Origin: an uncultured bacterium
GTDB lineage: Bacteria; Bacillota; Clostridia; Christensenellales; UBA1242
Length of the DNA: 43,358 nucleotides
Reading direction: 5' to 3'
NCBI GenBank assembly: GCA_949474265.1
Contig: CASXBC010000007.1
Coordinates: 1-43,358 of the forward strand
Below, piece by piece: positions 19,415-28,858 of the stretch; position 1 is the first letter of the stretch, and each line of letters starts with the position of its first letter. A model generated the notes under the pieces. It was not told where the DNA came from and did no database searches. It saw nothing but the letters and a program-made list of their open reading frames with translations. Position numbers and translations under genes: made by a program.

Positions 19415-20464
19415 ATGGGAAAATCTGAAAAGAAAACAAATGGAGTTGAAGAACTTAAGAAAGTTTTTCAAAAGAGAAATTTTTATGTAACTAAAGATGC
19501 AGGAAAAGTCTTTCTGTATGCTTTACTTTTGCCACTTGCTGTTGGGCTTCTTTTTGGCTATATTTCTATTGCTATTGCCAAGGGCACAGGCATTAATGTT
19601 GAAGAGTCTACCAATGTCATAAAAGAGATGTGTGAGAAATTTCTTTGGTTTAGTATCCCTTACATGGCACTTACACAAATTGTCTTTTTAATAATTTATT
19701 TTGGTTATAACAAATTTAACCGAATTGAGCAAAAAGCTTGCAACATATCTTTCAAAAAAGCAAATGTGTGGACATGTCTTTTGAGCGTTTTGGTTGGTAT
19801 AATTTCTGTTTTCGGATTTTTTGTGCTTATTGAAGGTGTGTTTGGAAATATGTTTGATTCAATTGGGCTTTTGAAGAGTCTCAATGATTCTTATCAGCCA
19901 CCAAACAACACTGTTGGTTTTTATTTCTTAAATCTTTTGCTTTTGGGTATTATTCCTGCAATTGTTGAGGAGTTGCTGTTTAGGGGGATAATTTTTCAGG
20001 GGCTTAGAGACAGGTTTAAACCACTCTCAAGTGTCCTTTTGACTGCACTTCTTTTTGCTCTTATGCACCAAAGTATAACGCAGTTTATTTACCCTTTCAT
20101 TTTAGGGGTTGTGCTTACTATTGTCATGGACAAAACAAATAATTTGCTTTATCCAATTATTATTCATTTCTTCAACAACTTTACAACTTTGACATTGGGA
20201 TTCTTGCAAGACAGTGGAAAGATTAATATTGGTTTGCTTGGTATGCAATGGTGGTGGTATATACTTGGCTTTGTGTTTGCCATTGTTACTGGAGCAATTT
20301 TATTTGTTATTTACAAATTTTACCTTATCAAGAAGGCAAAAATTAATGTTGAAAAACATGGTGAAGCACCTTTGACAAATGGAATTAGTCTTGGCAAATT
20401 TCCTCTTACAATGGTAATTGGCATTGTTGTATCGTTGATAATGATTGTTATAAATGCACTTTAA
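19415..20464 (+). CDS. CPBP-family intramembrane metalloprotease
   Basis: VEELLFRGIIFQGL (EExxxR), LFALMHQSITQFIYPFILGVVL, IHFFNN; multi-TM. Confidence 0.9.
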   Translation: MGKSEKKTNGVEELKKVFQKRNFYVTKDAGKVFLYALLLPLAVGLLFGYISIAIAKGTGINVEESTNVIKEMCEKFLWFSIPYMALTQIVFLIIYFGYNKFNRIEQKACNISFKKANVWTCLLSVLVGIISVFGFFVLIEGVFGNMFDSIGLLKSLNDSYQPPNNTVGFYFLNLLLLGIIPAIVEELLFRGIIFQGLRDRFKPLSSVLLTALLFALMHQSITQFIYPFILGVVLTIVMDKTNNLLYPIIIHFFNNFTTLTLGFLQDSGKINIGLLGMQWWWYILGFVFAIVTGAILFVIYKFYLIKKAKINVEKHGEAPLTNGISLGKFPLTMVIGIVVSLIMIVINAL

Positions 20465-20494
20465 CCATAGTAAGATATACTAATCGGAGAAACT

Positions 20495-21658
20495 ATGAGT
20501 GATAGCAAACAGGAAAAAATGGTAAATTTTTACACCAATATGATTTACTTTATTGTTATGATTGCTTTGGTTGTGATGAGGATTTGTAATCATTACAAAC
20601 TTTTCTCATTTTTGGGGAACAATGCGTCTTTTATCATTGGTTTATTTTGTCAGATTGGATTAATATTTTTGCTACCTATTCTTTTGCTTAAATTTTTGAC
20701 AAAGTCAAAGGTAAGTGATGTCGCAAAATTCTGTTGCTTTAAAAAAGTGTCTTACAAAATTGTGATTGCTAGTATTATTCTTGGCATTGTTGTTTTTATT
20801 TTAAATGTTTTTGTTTCAAATTTCTTTAATTCAATCATTCAAATGTTTGGCTATAAACATCCACCAAGAGGTCAAATGAATTTGAGTTGGTGGTGGCTTA
20901 TTTTGGAGCTTTTTGGCACGGCAGTGCTTCCTGCATTTTGTGAAGAAACTCTAAATAGAGGCATGTTGTTGAATGGAAATTCTATGAGTGGAATGAAAAA
21001 GAGTATCCTCATTTCAGGCTTTCTTTTTGGTCTTTTGCATCTCAATATAGAGCAAGTTTTTTATGCTTCAATAATTGGTCTTTTGCTTGGCTATTTATGT
21101 TGGGGATGTAGTTCTATTTGGCCATGTATCATCATTCACTTTATGAACAATGCTTTAAGCGTTTTTTCAAATTTTGCAGTTGGAAAAGGCTGGGTTGCAA
21201 GCAAGTTTTTGGATGGTATAGTTAGCTTTGTTACTGACAATAAAATTATTGGAATTGTCATGCTTGTTTTGTTTATTTTCTTGCTTCTTTTTGTGGCATT
21301 TGAGCTGATAAGATATTTGTTTAGAGAGACTTTCAAATATAATTTTGCAGGTCGTCAACAAGAGTTGGCAACTATGGCAATGAGAGAAGCATATTTGCAA
21401 TCAGTTGAAGATATTAAAAATGAAAAAGAGGTTGGCAAAGCTCAGCCTATAGATGTTGAGCATAAGATTATTGATGAAAAAGAATTTATGCGTTTTGTCA
21501 ATGAAAATCTTGAAACAATAATCAAAAATTCAGTTGCAGAACTTGAAGAACAAGAAAAGTTTAAACCTGACATAAAATCAAAAATATTTATGTGGGGAAG
21601 TGTTGCACTTGGAGTTATTATCACTGCTATGACATTTATTTGGGGGCTTTTGCTATGA
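20495..21658 (+). CDS. CPBP-family intramembrane metalloprotease with extended C-terminal region
   Basis: CEETLNRGMLLNG, GFLFGLLHLNIEQVFYASIIGLLLG, IHFMNN; then charged region and final TM. Confidence 0.9.
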   Translation: MSDSKQEKMVNFYTNMIYFIVMIALVVMRICNHYKLFSFLGNNASFIIGLFCQIGLIFLLPILLLKFLTKSKVSDVAKFCCFKKVSYKIVIASIILGIVVFILNVFVSNFFNSIIQMFGYKHPPRGQMNLSWWWLILELFGTAVLPAFCEETLNRGMLLNGNSMSGMKKSILISGFLFGLLHLNIEQVFYASIIGLLLGYLCWGCSSIWPCIIIHFMNNALSVFSNFAVGKGWVASKFLDGIVSFVTDNKIIGIVMLVLFIFLLLFVAFELIRYLFRETFKYNFAGRQQELATMAMREAYLQSVEDIKNEKEVGKAQPIDVEHKIIDEKEFMRFVNENLETIIKNSVAELEEQEKFKPDIKSKIFMWGSVALGVIITAMTFIWGLLL

Positions 21659-22110
21659 CAATCAATCTTGTGTGTGTAGGAAATCTCAAAGAAAAATTTT
21701 CTAAAGATGAACAGGCAGAGTATCTTAAAAGATTGTCTGCATTTTGCAATCTCAGTATTGTTGAAATCAAAGAGCAAAATCAGCTTCAAAATCCTCAAAG
21801 CATAAAAGAGAAAGAGGGAAAAGATATTATAAAAAAGCTTAAAGGCTATGTAGTGCTTTGCGACATAAAAGGGAAACAGCTTTCGAGTGAAGCTTTGGCA
21901 GAAAAATTTAAAAGTGTTATGCAAATTTCTTCAACAGTTACTTTTGTTATTGGCGGTTCTTATGGGGTGAGTGAAGAGGTGAAAAAGCTTGCGAATGAAA
22001 GTATTTCATTCTCTCCAATGACTTTTCCACACAACCTGTTTCGCATTATGTTGCTGGAGCAGATTTATAGAGCGTTTACAATCATTGAAAACAAATCATA
22101 TCACAAATAA
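21655..22110 (+). CDS. rlmH: 23S rRNA (pseudouridine1915-N3)-methyltransferase
   Basis: FVIGGSYGVSEEVK, SFSPMTFPHNLFRIMLLEQIYRAFTI; ATGA overlap with upstream stop. Confidence 0.95.
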   Translation: MTINLVCVGNLKEKFSKDEQAEYLKRLSAFCNLSIVEIKEQNQLQNPQSIKEKEGKDIIKKLKGYVVLCDIKGKQLSSEALAEKFKSVMQISSTVTFVIGGSYGVSEEVKKLANESISFSPMTFPHNLFRIMLLEQIYRAFTIIENKSYHK

Positions 22111-22117
22111 TATACAA

Positions 22118-22149
22118 AAAATCAGCATAATTACTTGCTGATTTTATTT
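22118..22149 (+). terminator. Intrinsic terminator after rlmH
   Basis: AAAATCAGCA-TAATTACT-TGCTGATTTTATTTT. Confidence 0.8.
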
Positions 22150-22229
22150 TTCTTTTTAGTGCAAGATTTTTGCTTAAACTTTAGAGATAGATTGAGATAT
22201 TATAAAATATATAAAAGTGTAAAAATTAC

Positions 22230-22258
22230 TTGCATTTTGTTTTTTTGTGTGCTATACT
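22230..22258 (+). promoter_or_regulatory. Sigma-A promoter of rpsB leader (TTGCAT-N17-TATACT)
   Basis: Box match and 17-bp spacer. Confidence 0.7.
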
Positions 22259-22264
22259 TTCAAG

Positions 22265-22565
22265 GTCATTGGACAAATATTCACCCAAAGTGGATTCTTC
22301 AACTGTTGCCTGAACGCTTGCAAACTTTTGAAAATGATAAGTCGATAGTTTGAATTTGTTTGCTTGTAAAAGTCGATATAACCATTGGAATTGGTGGCGT
22401 GTTATTAGTTATACTCGTTTCCACTTCAACTTTATGGAAAAAGACTTGGATAAGACCAACACAGTAACGGTTAGCCGTTGGCGTGTCCGTGTTGAGCGGA
22501 GTTGGTGTTTTCCAAATTGACTTGGGTCGGCGAAGGATATGATACTTGGGGAAGGACAAAAACAG
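22265..22565 (+). ncRNA. Structured rpsB 5' leader (putative cis-regulatory RNA)
   Basis: Non-coding interval of ~315 nt between the predicted TSS and rpsB; helix 22388-22399/22416-22427 and multibranch element 22436-22513. Confidence 0.55.
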
Positions 22566-22578
22566 GAGGGAAAAAATT

Positions 22579-23469
22579 ATGTCAGTTATTTCAATGAAAC
22601 AACTTTTGGAGGCTGGTGTTCATTTTGGGCATCAATCTAGAAAGTGGAATCCAAAGATGAAGCAATACATTTTTACAGCAAGAAATGATATTCATATCAT
22701 CAATTTGGAAACAACATCAGAACAAGTGGACAAGGCTTACACATTTGTTCGTGATATAGTAGCTAGCGGAAAGAACATTCTTTTCGTTGGAACAAAAAAA
22801 CAAGCACAAGAAGCCGTTAAAGAAGAAGCTGAAAGATGTGGAATGTTTTATGTAAACACAAGATGGCTTGGTGGCACTCTTACAAATTTCAAAACAATCA
22901 GAAACAGAATTGAAAGACTCAACAAACTCAATAATATGGAGAAAGTTGGTGAATTTGATTTGCTTCCAAAGAAAGAAGTTGCTCTTTTGAAACTTGAGAG
23001 AGACAAACTTGAGAAAAACCTTGGTGGTATCAAAGAAATGAGAGACCTTCCAGGAGTTATGTTTGTTGTTGACCCATCAAACGAAAAAATCTGTGTTCAT
23101 GAAGCAAACATCTTGAATATTCCTGTTGTAAGTTTGGTTGATACAAACTGCGACCCATCAAATGTTGATGTGGTTATTCCAGGAAATGATGATGCTATTC
23201 GTTCAGTAAAACTTATTGCTGGAGCTTTGGCAGATGCTGTTATTGAAGCAAGAGAAGGCGTATCTTTGAAGAAAGATGATGAAGAAACTGCAGAAGAAGC
23301 TCTTGACCTTGAATCATTGCTTGAACAAGCAAAACCAAGTGTTGCTGATGCTGAAGCTGGTGAAGAAAAGAAAACTGCTAAAAAGCCAAGAAAAAAACCA
23401 GCAGCAAAGAAAGAAGCTAAAGCTGAAGAGACTGCACCAGAAACTGAAGCTAAAGCTGAAGAAAAATAA
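22579..23469 (+). CDS. rpsB: 30S ribosomal protein S2 with Lys/Ala/Glu-rich C-terminal tail
   Basis: [44 protein letters not shown]; start trimmed to 22579. Confidence 0.98.
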   Translation: MSVISMKQLLEAGVHFGHQSRKWNPKMKQYIFTARNDIHIINLETTSEQVDKAYTFVRDIVASGKNILFVGTKKQAQEAVKEEAERCGMFYVNTRWLGGTLTNFKTIRNRIERLNKLNNMEKVGEFDLLPKKEVALLKLERDKLEKNLGGIKEMRDLPGVMFVVDPSNEKICVHEANILNIPVVSLVDTNCDPSNVDVVIPGNDDAIRSVKLIAGALADAVIEAREGVSLKKDDEETAEEALDLESLLEQAKPSVADAEAGEEKKTAKKPRKKPAAKKEAKAEETAPETEAKAEEK

Positions 23470-23501
23470 TTTTTAAATTTGTTTTTTAAAGGAGAATTAT
23501 T

Positions 23502-24155
23502 ATGAGTTTTACTGCACAAGATGTTGCTAAACTTAGAGCACAAACAGGCGTTGGCATGATGGAATGTAAAAAAGCACTTACAGATGCAAACGGAGATTTT
23601 GAAAAAGCTGTAAATCTTCTTCGTGAAAGAGGACTTAAGGCTGTTGACAAAAAACAAGGCAGAATTGCTTCAGAAGGACTTGTTGCTTCTTACATCCACA
23701 TGGGTGGAAGAATTGGCGTTTTGGTTGAAGTAAACTGTGAAACAGACTTTGTTGCCAAGAGCAATGATTTCCAAAATTTGGTTAAGGATATTGCTATGCA
23801 AATTGCTGCTGCAAATCCAAAATATGTCAGAGAAGAAGAAGTTGATGCAAGTGAACTTGAACATGAGAAAGAAATCCTCAGAGCTCAAGCATTAAACGAA
23901 GGCAAACCTGAAAATATCGTTGAAAAAATGGTTGAAGGCAGAGTTAAAAAATATTATGAGGATGTTTGCCTTATGAATCAACCTTTCGTAAAAGACTCAA
24001 GCAAGACAATCAAAGATGTTTTGACAGAAGCTACACTCAAAATTGGAGAAAAGCTTTCTATCAGAAGATTTGTTCGTTATGAACTTGGTGAAGGTCTTGA
24101 AAAGAGAAATGACAACTTGGCTGAAGAAGTTGCAAAGCAAATGGCTGGAAACTAA
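23502..24155 (+). CDS. tsf: Elongation factor Ts (short form)
   Basis: [41 protein letters not shown]. Confidence 0.98.
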   Translation: MSFTAQDVAKLRAQTGVGMMECKKALTDANGDFEKAVNLLRERGLKAVDKKQGRIASEGLVASYIHMGGRIGVLVEVNCETDFVAKSNDFQNLVKDIAMQIAAANPKYVREEEVDASELEHEKEILRAQALNEGKPENIVEKMVEGRVKKYYEDVCLMNQPFVKDSSKTIKDVLTEATLKIGEKLSIRRFVRYELGEGLEKRNDNLAEEVAKQMAGN

Positions 24156-24164
24156 TTGAATTGA

Positions 24165-24200
24165 AACACTCAAATTTGGTTTTGAGTGTTTTTTCTTTTT
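24165..24200 (+). terminator. Intrinsic terminator after tsf
   Basis: AACACTCAAA-TTTGGT-TTTGAGTGTT + U-tract. Confidence 0.9.
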
Positions 24201-24242
24201 AAATTTGATTATATCAAAATTCGACATGATTTATTTTTAGTA

Positions 24243-24271
24243 TTGACAGATAGCATGAAATTTGTTAAAAT
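24243..24271 (+). promoter_or_regulatory. Sigma-A promoter of 706-aa gene (TTGACA-N17-TAAAAT)
   Basis: Perfect -35, 17-bp spacer; SD ggggagg precedes ATG 24296. Confidence 0.75.
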
Positions 24272-24295
24272 AAAAATAATTATTGGGGAGGGGCT

Positions 24296-26416
24296 ATGGA
24301 AGGATTTAATTGGTCTAAAGATAAAGATGGTATTATTTCTGTTCTTAGTACTTACTTTGGGTTATCTCATGAACGTATTGATACTTTAATTAATGAAAAC
24401 TTTGCTCTAACAAATAGATATGGTTATCCAACAGCTGACAAGATAAGAAATAGAGAAAGGCTTATTGCAGTTGTGAATGCACTTACCCCATATTGCACAG
24501 CAGGAAAGCCTGCTTATGTGGATGGACTTCCTCAAGCAAATATAAAATATAGAATTAAATCTGCGGAAGCAATTTTGTCTTGTCCAAAGTTTTCAGATGA
24601 TGAAACTCCTGTCCAAACCTATCACAGATTGACTAATCTTTATAAATCAATTTCAGAAAAGGGAATTGATATTTACAAAACTATTTACACAACCTCTCTT
24701 ACTGATGGGGATTATGGAGCTGTTTATGACCGTGAGAATGGAAAAGTTGTAAGATATTTACATCCTGACAGAATTTTTAAGAATGTTTATGACACTCTTC
24801 AAAATGAACTTAGACTTTCTAAGGAAGAGACAAATTCGTTGGTTGAAAAGTGTGCTGCAACAGTTATTTCTAAAATCTCTCAATCAAGAATTTCTGCAAT
24901 GTATAAACAAATGATGTCTTTACGTTTGCTAAATGATGAAAAAGGAACTTGTGCTTATATTTTTAAAAGAGATAGAGAATTTGAATGTGTGATGGATAAA
25001 ACAAAACATAGATCGAGGATGCTTGATGAAGGATTGATAAACTGCCCAACTATATTTACTTGTAAGCCTGAAAAGGTCGCTAGTGCTTTTAAATATATTG
25101 AAAGGAAAATTCCTGCAGAATTAATTGAACAAGAATATCAAAAATTTCAGTCCATTGGAAACACAACAATGACAAAGTTTTGGTGCAAATATTCAATTAT
25201 GAGAAAGTGGATTAACAACAATTTTTCCCTTTTGACAATCAATGATGAAAATATGAATTTTAAGGAAAGCATACTTCATAACATTGCAATCTCTTTGAAT
25301 GATAGGGGGTATCATGGTGGAAAAAATACATATTATAGTTTTAAGTTTTTGTTTAACAATCCATTAAGCATCAGCACAATAAATTCTATATCAGAAGATG
25401 ATTTGAAGAATAATGCGAGAAAAAACATTCTTACTTTGGAAAGGTATACAAATGAAGCTGGCGTTGTTGATTACATAAAAAGAAATCACTATGTGCTTGC
25501 AATGAATAATGAAAAATTGGAAACTCTTTTAAGAAAGATTACAGAATTTGATGCAGAAAATCCTGAGAGCCTTTGTATGCAAAGATTTTTTATATTGGGA
25601 AAATCTCTTTTTGGGAGTAAACACTGTATTAAATTTGATGTTGAGCCAACATTTAAGAGACTTGCTAAAATTCAAGAAATTCAAATTCTTAATGTTAATG
25701 AAATGGATGATTGGACAAAGCTTTCAAGTTTTATTGGACTTTTTTGTGGAAATGACCAAAGCTTTTTCAACAACATACAAAGATTGTATTGTGAAAAACT
25801 TTTAAAAGACAGAAGAGGCAACCTTGAGTTGAGAAAACAAATAAGAACTTTTCTTACTGAGCATGGAGGCTGGGACGAAATTTTAAAAGACAAAAAGAGA
25901 GTTTTATCTGTTATCACTGAAATAAAGAGCATGACAAACAAAAGATTTGTTGTTGAACAGATTAAAAAGACTGAAGATATTGTTGAGGATATAGCCGTTC
26001 TTCAAGCAAAAGAAGATGCTTTCTCATCAGCTATCAAAGGTGTTTTGTCTAGAGTGAGAAATGCTTACACAGCGAATAGAGACAAGCTTATAAAAAAATT
26101 TACTGATATTGACAAACTCTATGAAAGCACAATTGAGTTTTTGTCAGAAAAATGCTTTGATGATAAAGAGCCAATTTCTACTTTGGTTGAAGAAGAACTT
26201 AGAACACCATTTATTGATTCTTTAAAGAAAATAGAAACAACAAATGTCAATCCTCAACAATCATTGTTCGGTGCTGAAACAGTGGAGGTGTCTGCTCCAA
26301 ATGGAATGTATCCAACACTCAAAAAATTGACACAAGAACTTTCAAGAGATGCATATTATAAAGTTGAAACAGATGTAGTAAAAATTTCTCGTTCAAAAGA
26401 TGGTGGAAAATCATAA
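24296..26416 (+). CDS. Hypothetical protein, 706 aa, no recognised family
   Basis: Long ORF with SD, promoter and flanking terminators; no motif recognised. Confidence 0.85.
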   Translation: MEGFNWSKDKDGIISVLSTYFGLSHERIDTLINENFALTNRYGYPTADKIRNRERLIAVVNALTPYCTAGKPAYVDGLPQANIKYRIKSAEAILSCPKFSDDETPVQTYHRLTNLYKSISEKGIDIYKTIYTTSLTDGDYGAVYDRENGKVVRYLHPDRIFKNVYDTLQNELRLSKEETNSLVEKCAATVISKISQSRISAMYKQMMSLRLLNDEKGTCAYIFKRDREFECVMDKTKHRSRMLDEGLINCPTIFTCKPEKVASAFKYIERKIPAELIEQEYQKFQSIGNTTMTKFWCKYSIMRKWINNNFSLLTINDENMNFKESILHNIAISLNDRGYHGGKNTYYSFKFLFNNPLSISTINSISEDDLKNNARKNILTLERYTNEAGVVDYIKRNHYVLAMNNEKLETLLRKITEFDAENPESLCMQRFFILGKSLFGSKHCIKFDVEPTFKRLAKIQEIQILNVNEMDDWTKLSSFIGLFCGNDQSFFNNIQRLYCEKLLKDRRGNLELRKQIRTFLTEHGGWDEILKDKKRVLSVITEIKSMTNKRFVVEQIKKTEDIVEDIAVLQAKEDAFSSAIKGVLSRVRNAYTANRDKLIKKFTDIDKLYESTIEFLSEKCFDDKEPISTLVEEELRTPFIDSLKKIETTNVNPQQSLFGAETVEVSAPNGMYPTLKKLTQELSRDAYYKVETDVVKISRSKDGGKS

Positions 26417-26436
26417 AATTGCATTATTTATAGAGT

Positions 26437-26466
26437 AAAAAATTGCACTTTTCGTGCAATTTTTTT
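26437..26466 (+). terminator. Intrinsic terminator after 706-aa gene
   Basis: AAAAAATTGCAC-TTTTC-GTGCAATTTTTT. Confidence 0.9.
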
Positions 26467-26496
26467 GTTGGAATACTCTTGTTTTATTAAATTTGT

Positions 26497-26525
26497 TTGC
26501 AAAATGCAGAAATATAAGTTATACT
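26497..26525 (+). promoter_or_regulatory. Sigma-A promoter of frr (TTGCAA-N17-TATACT)
   Basis: Box match and spacing. Confidence 0.65.
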
Positions 26526-26549
26526 ACTAATTAGATTAAAGGAGATTTT

Positions 26550-27116
26550 ATGAACGAGATAGTTGAAGATATTTTTGTATCTTTAAAAGAAGATTTGGAA
26601 AAGGCATATTCACACCAACAAAATGAATATCTTGTTATTAGAGCAGGAAGAGCAAATCCTCATATTTTGGACAAGGTTATGGTGGAGTACTATGGTGTGC
26701 CAACTCCAATCAACCAAATGGGGACAGTTACGGTTTCTGAAGGTCGAATCTTGAATATCAATATTTGGGATGCTTCACAAATTAAAAATGTTGAGAAGGC
26801 AATCTCTGCTTCTGACATTGGTATTACTCCAACAGATGATGGCAAAGTTATCAGACTTGTTTTTCCTATGCCAACAGAAGAACGCAGAAGAGAAATTGTA
26901 AAGAATGTTAAGAAGATTTGTGAAGACACAAAAGTTGCAATGAGAAACGTAAGAAGAGATGCACTTGATATGCTTAAAGACCTTAAAAAAGATGGTGAAA
27001 TTTCTGAGGATGAGTTTGCAACAGCTGAAAAAGAAGTTCAAAAGCATGTTGACAAATTCACAAGTCTTGCAGACTCTGCAAGTGATGCTAAAGAAGAAGA
27101 GGTTATGAAAGTATAA
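26550..27116 (+). CDS. frr: Ribosome recycling factor
   Basis: RAGRANPHILDKVMVEYYGVPTPINQMGTVTVSEGR; VRRDALDMLKDLKKDGEISEDE. Confidence 0.98.
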   Translation: MNEIVEDIFVSLKEDLEKAYSHQQNEYLVIRAGRANPHILDKVMVEYYGVPTPINQMGTVTVSEGRILNINIWDASQIKNVEKAISASDIGITPTDDGKVIRLVFPMPTEERRREIVKNVKKICEDTKVAMRNVRRDALDMLKDLKKDGEISEDEFATAEKEVQKHVDKFTSLADSASDAKEEEVMKV

Positions 27117-27152
27117 CAAAAGAACGAAATTGGCATTTATATTGGGGAGCAA

Positions 27153-27857
27153 ATGTTTAATAAAAAGAAAAAATTTAGCACTTTTCCAACTCACATTGCG
27201 CTTATTATGGATGGAAACAGACGCTGGGCGAGAGGTAGAGGACTCAACAAGATGTTGGGACATAAACAAGGGGCATTCACTCTTAAGAAATTTATTGAAA
27301 CCTTAACCCAATATCCAGAAATCCGTTATGCGTCATTCTTCGCATTTTCAACTGAAAATTGGAAGAGAGAGCAATCCGAGATAGATTATATTTTTGATTT
27401 ATGTTATGAATTTGTGAATGAATACAAAGCTGACTTTGAAAATAAGAATATGAAATTTGTCTCTATGGGAGATGTGACAAAATTTCCGCAAAAATTGCAA
27501 GAACTTTTGATTAAAACAATGGAAGAGACCAAAAATAATACAGGGTTAACCGTCAATCTTGCAATGAATTATGGCGGAAGAGATGATATTGTCCATGCAG
27601 CTAATATTGTTGCAAAGAGTGGACAAGAGATAACAATTGAAAATTTGAAAGAGAATTTGTATAGTGCTCCAGCTCCAGACATTGACCTTTTGATAAGGAC
27701 GAGTGGGGAGATGAGAGTGTCAAACTTTATGCTTTTTCAAATGGCCTACAGTGAAATTTATTTTACGAAAACCCATTGGCCGGATTTTGATAAAGGAGAG
27801 CTTGATAAAGCACTTTTTGAATTTTCAAAAAGAAACAGAAGATTTGGGGGAAAATAA
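27153..27857 (+). CDS. uppS: Undecaprenyl diphosphate synthase
   Basis: HIALIMDGNRRWARGRG; FAFSTENWKR; LLIRTSGEMRVSNFMLFQMAYSEIYFT. Confidence 0.97.
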   Translation: MFNKKKKFSTFPTHIALIMDGNRRWARGRGLNKMLGHKQGAFTLKKFIETLTQYPEIRYASFFAFSTENWKREQSEIDYIFDLCYEFVNEYKADFENKNMKFVSMGDVTKFPQKLQELLIKTMEETKNNTGLTVNLAMNYGGRDDIVHAANIVAKSGQEITIENLKENLYSAPAPDIDLLIRTSGEMRVSNFMLFQMAYSEIYFTKTHWPDFDKGELDKALFEFSKRNRRFGGK

Positions 27858-28822
27858 TGAAAAAGAGGATTTACTCATCTATTGCAATTGTGATAGCATT
27901 GGCACTGCTTTTTGTGCTTAAGATTTTTGTCAGTGATTATTTCTTTGATGCTGTTTTTGCAATACTTGCTTGCATTGGATGCTTAGAAATGTCAAAAATG
28001 CTTAGCAAAATGGGCTTTTACAATAATCAGTGGGTGGCAGTTGCTTTGCCAACATTCTTGCTTGCAGGAAATTTGGTTGGTATACATTTTGCAAGTGTAA
28101 AAAATGATTTGTTTTGGATTTTGTGGACTATTGTGATTGACATTATCATCATGCTTATTGGGGCATTGGTTTGCTTTCTTATATCAATTTGCCGAAAAAA
28201 ACAAAATATTTTGCATGAGATGACAGTTAGAAATGTGTCAAGTATGTCAATTTTGAAATTTTCTTTCAAAAAAGCACTTCACACAAGCATTTGCTTTGTT
28301 TATCCAGCATTTTTGTTCTTGTTTTTCAATTTGACAAATCATATCAATGAATTGCCACTTTCAAAATTTGCTGAAATTTCATCAAATGTGTCTGTGTTTA
28401 TGCTTATGACAACTATTTTAATCCCTGTTTTTACAGACACTTTTGCTATGCTTACAGGCTCTGTAATAGGTGGAAAGAAACTTTGTCCAAGAATTAGCCC
28501 AGGAAAACATATTTCTGGCTGTGTTGGTGGCATTCTTTGGTGTGTGCTTTTTAGTGCATGTGTTTATTTGATTTTTGGCTGTATTGCTTCTTTTGAACCA
28601 TTTATGGACATTTTTCCTATCTGGGTTTATCTTATCATAGTTTTAATTGGTTCTGTTTTGGCACAAGCAGGAGACTTGTTTGAATCAATAATTAAGCGTC
28701 GTGCAGGCGTAAAAGATAGTGGCAAATTTTTGCCAGGTCATGGCGGTCTTTTAGATAGATTTGACTCACATATATTTATGGCTCCTTATGTGCTTCTTGC
28801 ATTTTTGATTTTTGCTGTTTAG
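27857..28822 (+). CDS. cdsA: Phosphatidate cytidylyltransferase
   Basis: Multi-TM; C-terminal GDLFESIIKRRAGVKDSGKFLPGHGGLLDRFDS signature. Confidence 0.96.
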   Translation: MKKRIYSSIAIVIALALLFVLKIFVSDYFFDAVFAILACIGCLEMSKMLSKMGFYNNQWVAVALPTFLLAGNLVGIHFASVKNDLFWILWTIVIDIIIMLIGALVCFLISICRKKQNILHEMTVRNVSSMSILKFSFKKALHTSICFVYPAFLFLFFNLTNHINELPLSKFAEISSNVSVFMLMTTILIPVFTDTFAMLTGSVIGGKKLCPRISPGKHISGCVGGILWCVLFSACVYLIFGCIASFEPFMDIFPIWVYLIIVLIGSVLAQAGDLFESIIKRRAGVKDSGKFLPGHGGLLDRFDSHIFMAPYVLLAFLIFAV

Positions 28823-28858
28823 ACGAAAGAACGAAATTGATTTAAGGGATATATCTTT

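Noticed and set aside
22299-22559. 86-aa minus-strand ORF within the rpsB leader
   Set aside because: No SD or recognised motif; the region is better explained as a structured 5' leader on the plus strand.
23097-23657. 186-aa minus-strand ORF across rpsB/tsf
   Set aside because: Antisense to the rpsB tail and tsf start; Ala/Ser-rich mirror of the Lys/Glu/Ala tail.
23502-24155. EF-Ts of only 217 aa as a truncation
   Set aside because: Short EF-Ts forms are known in other bacteria and the ORF has an intact start, stop and terminator.
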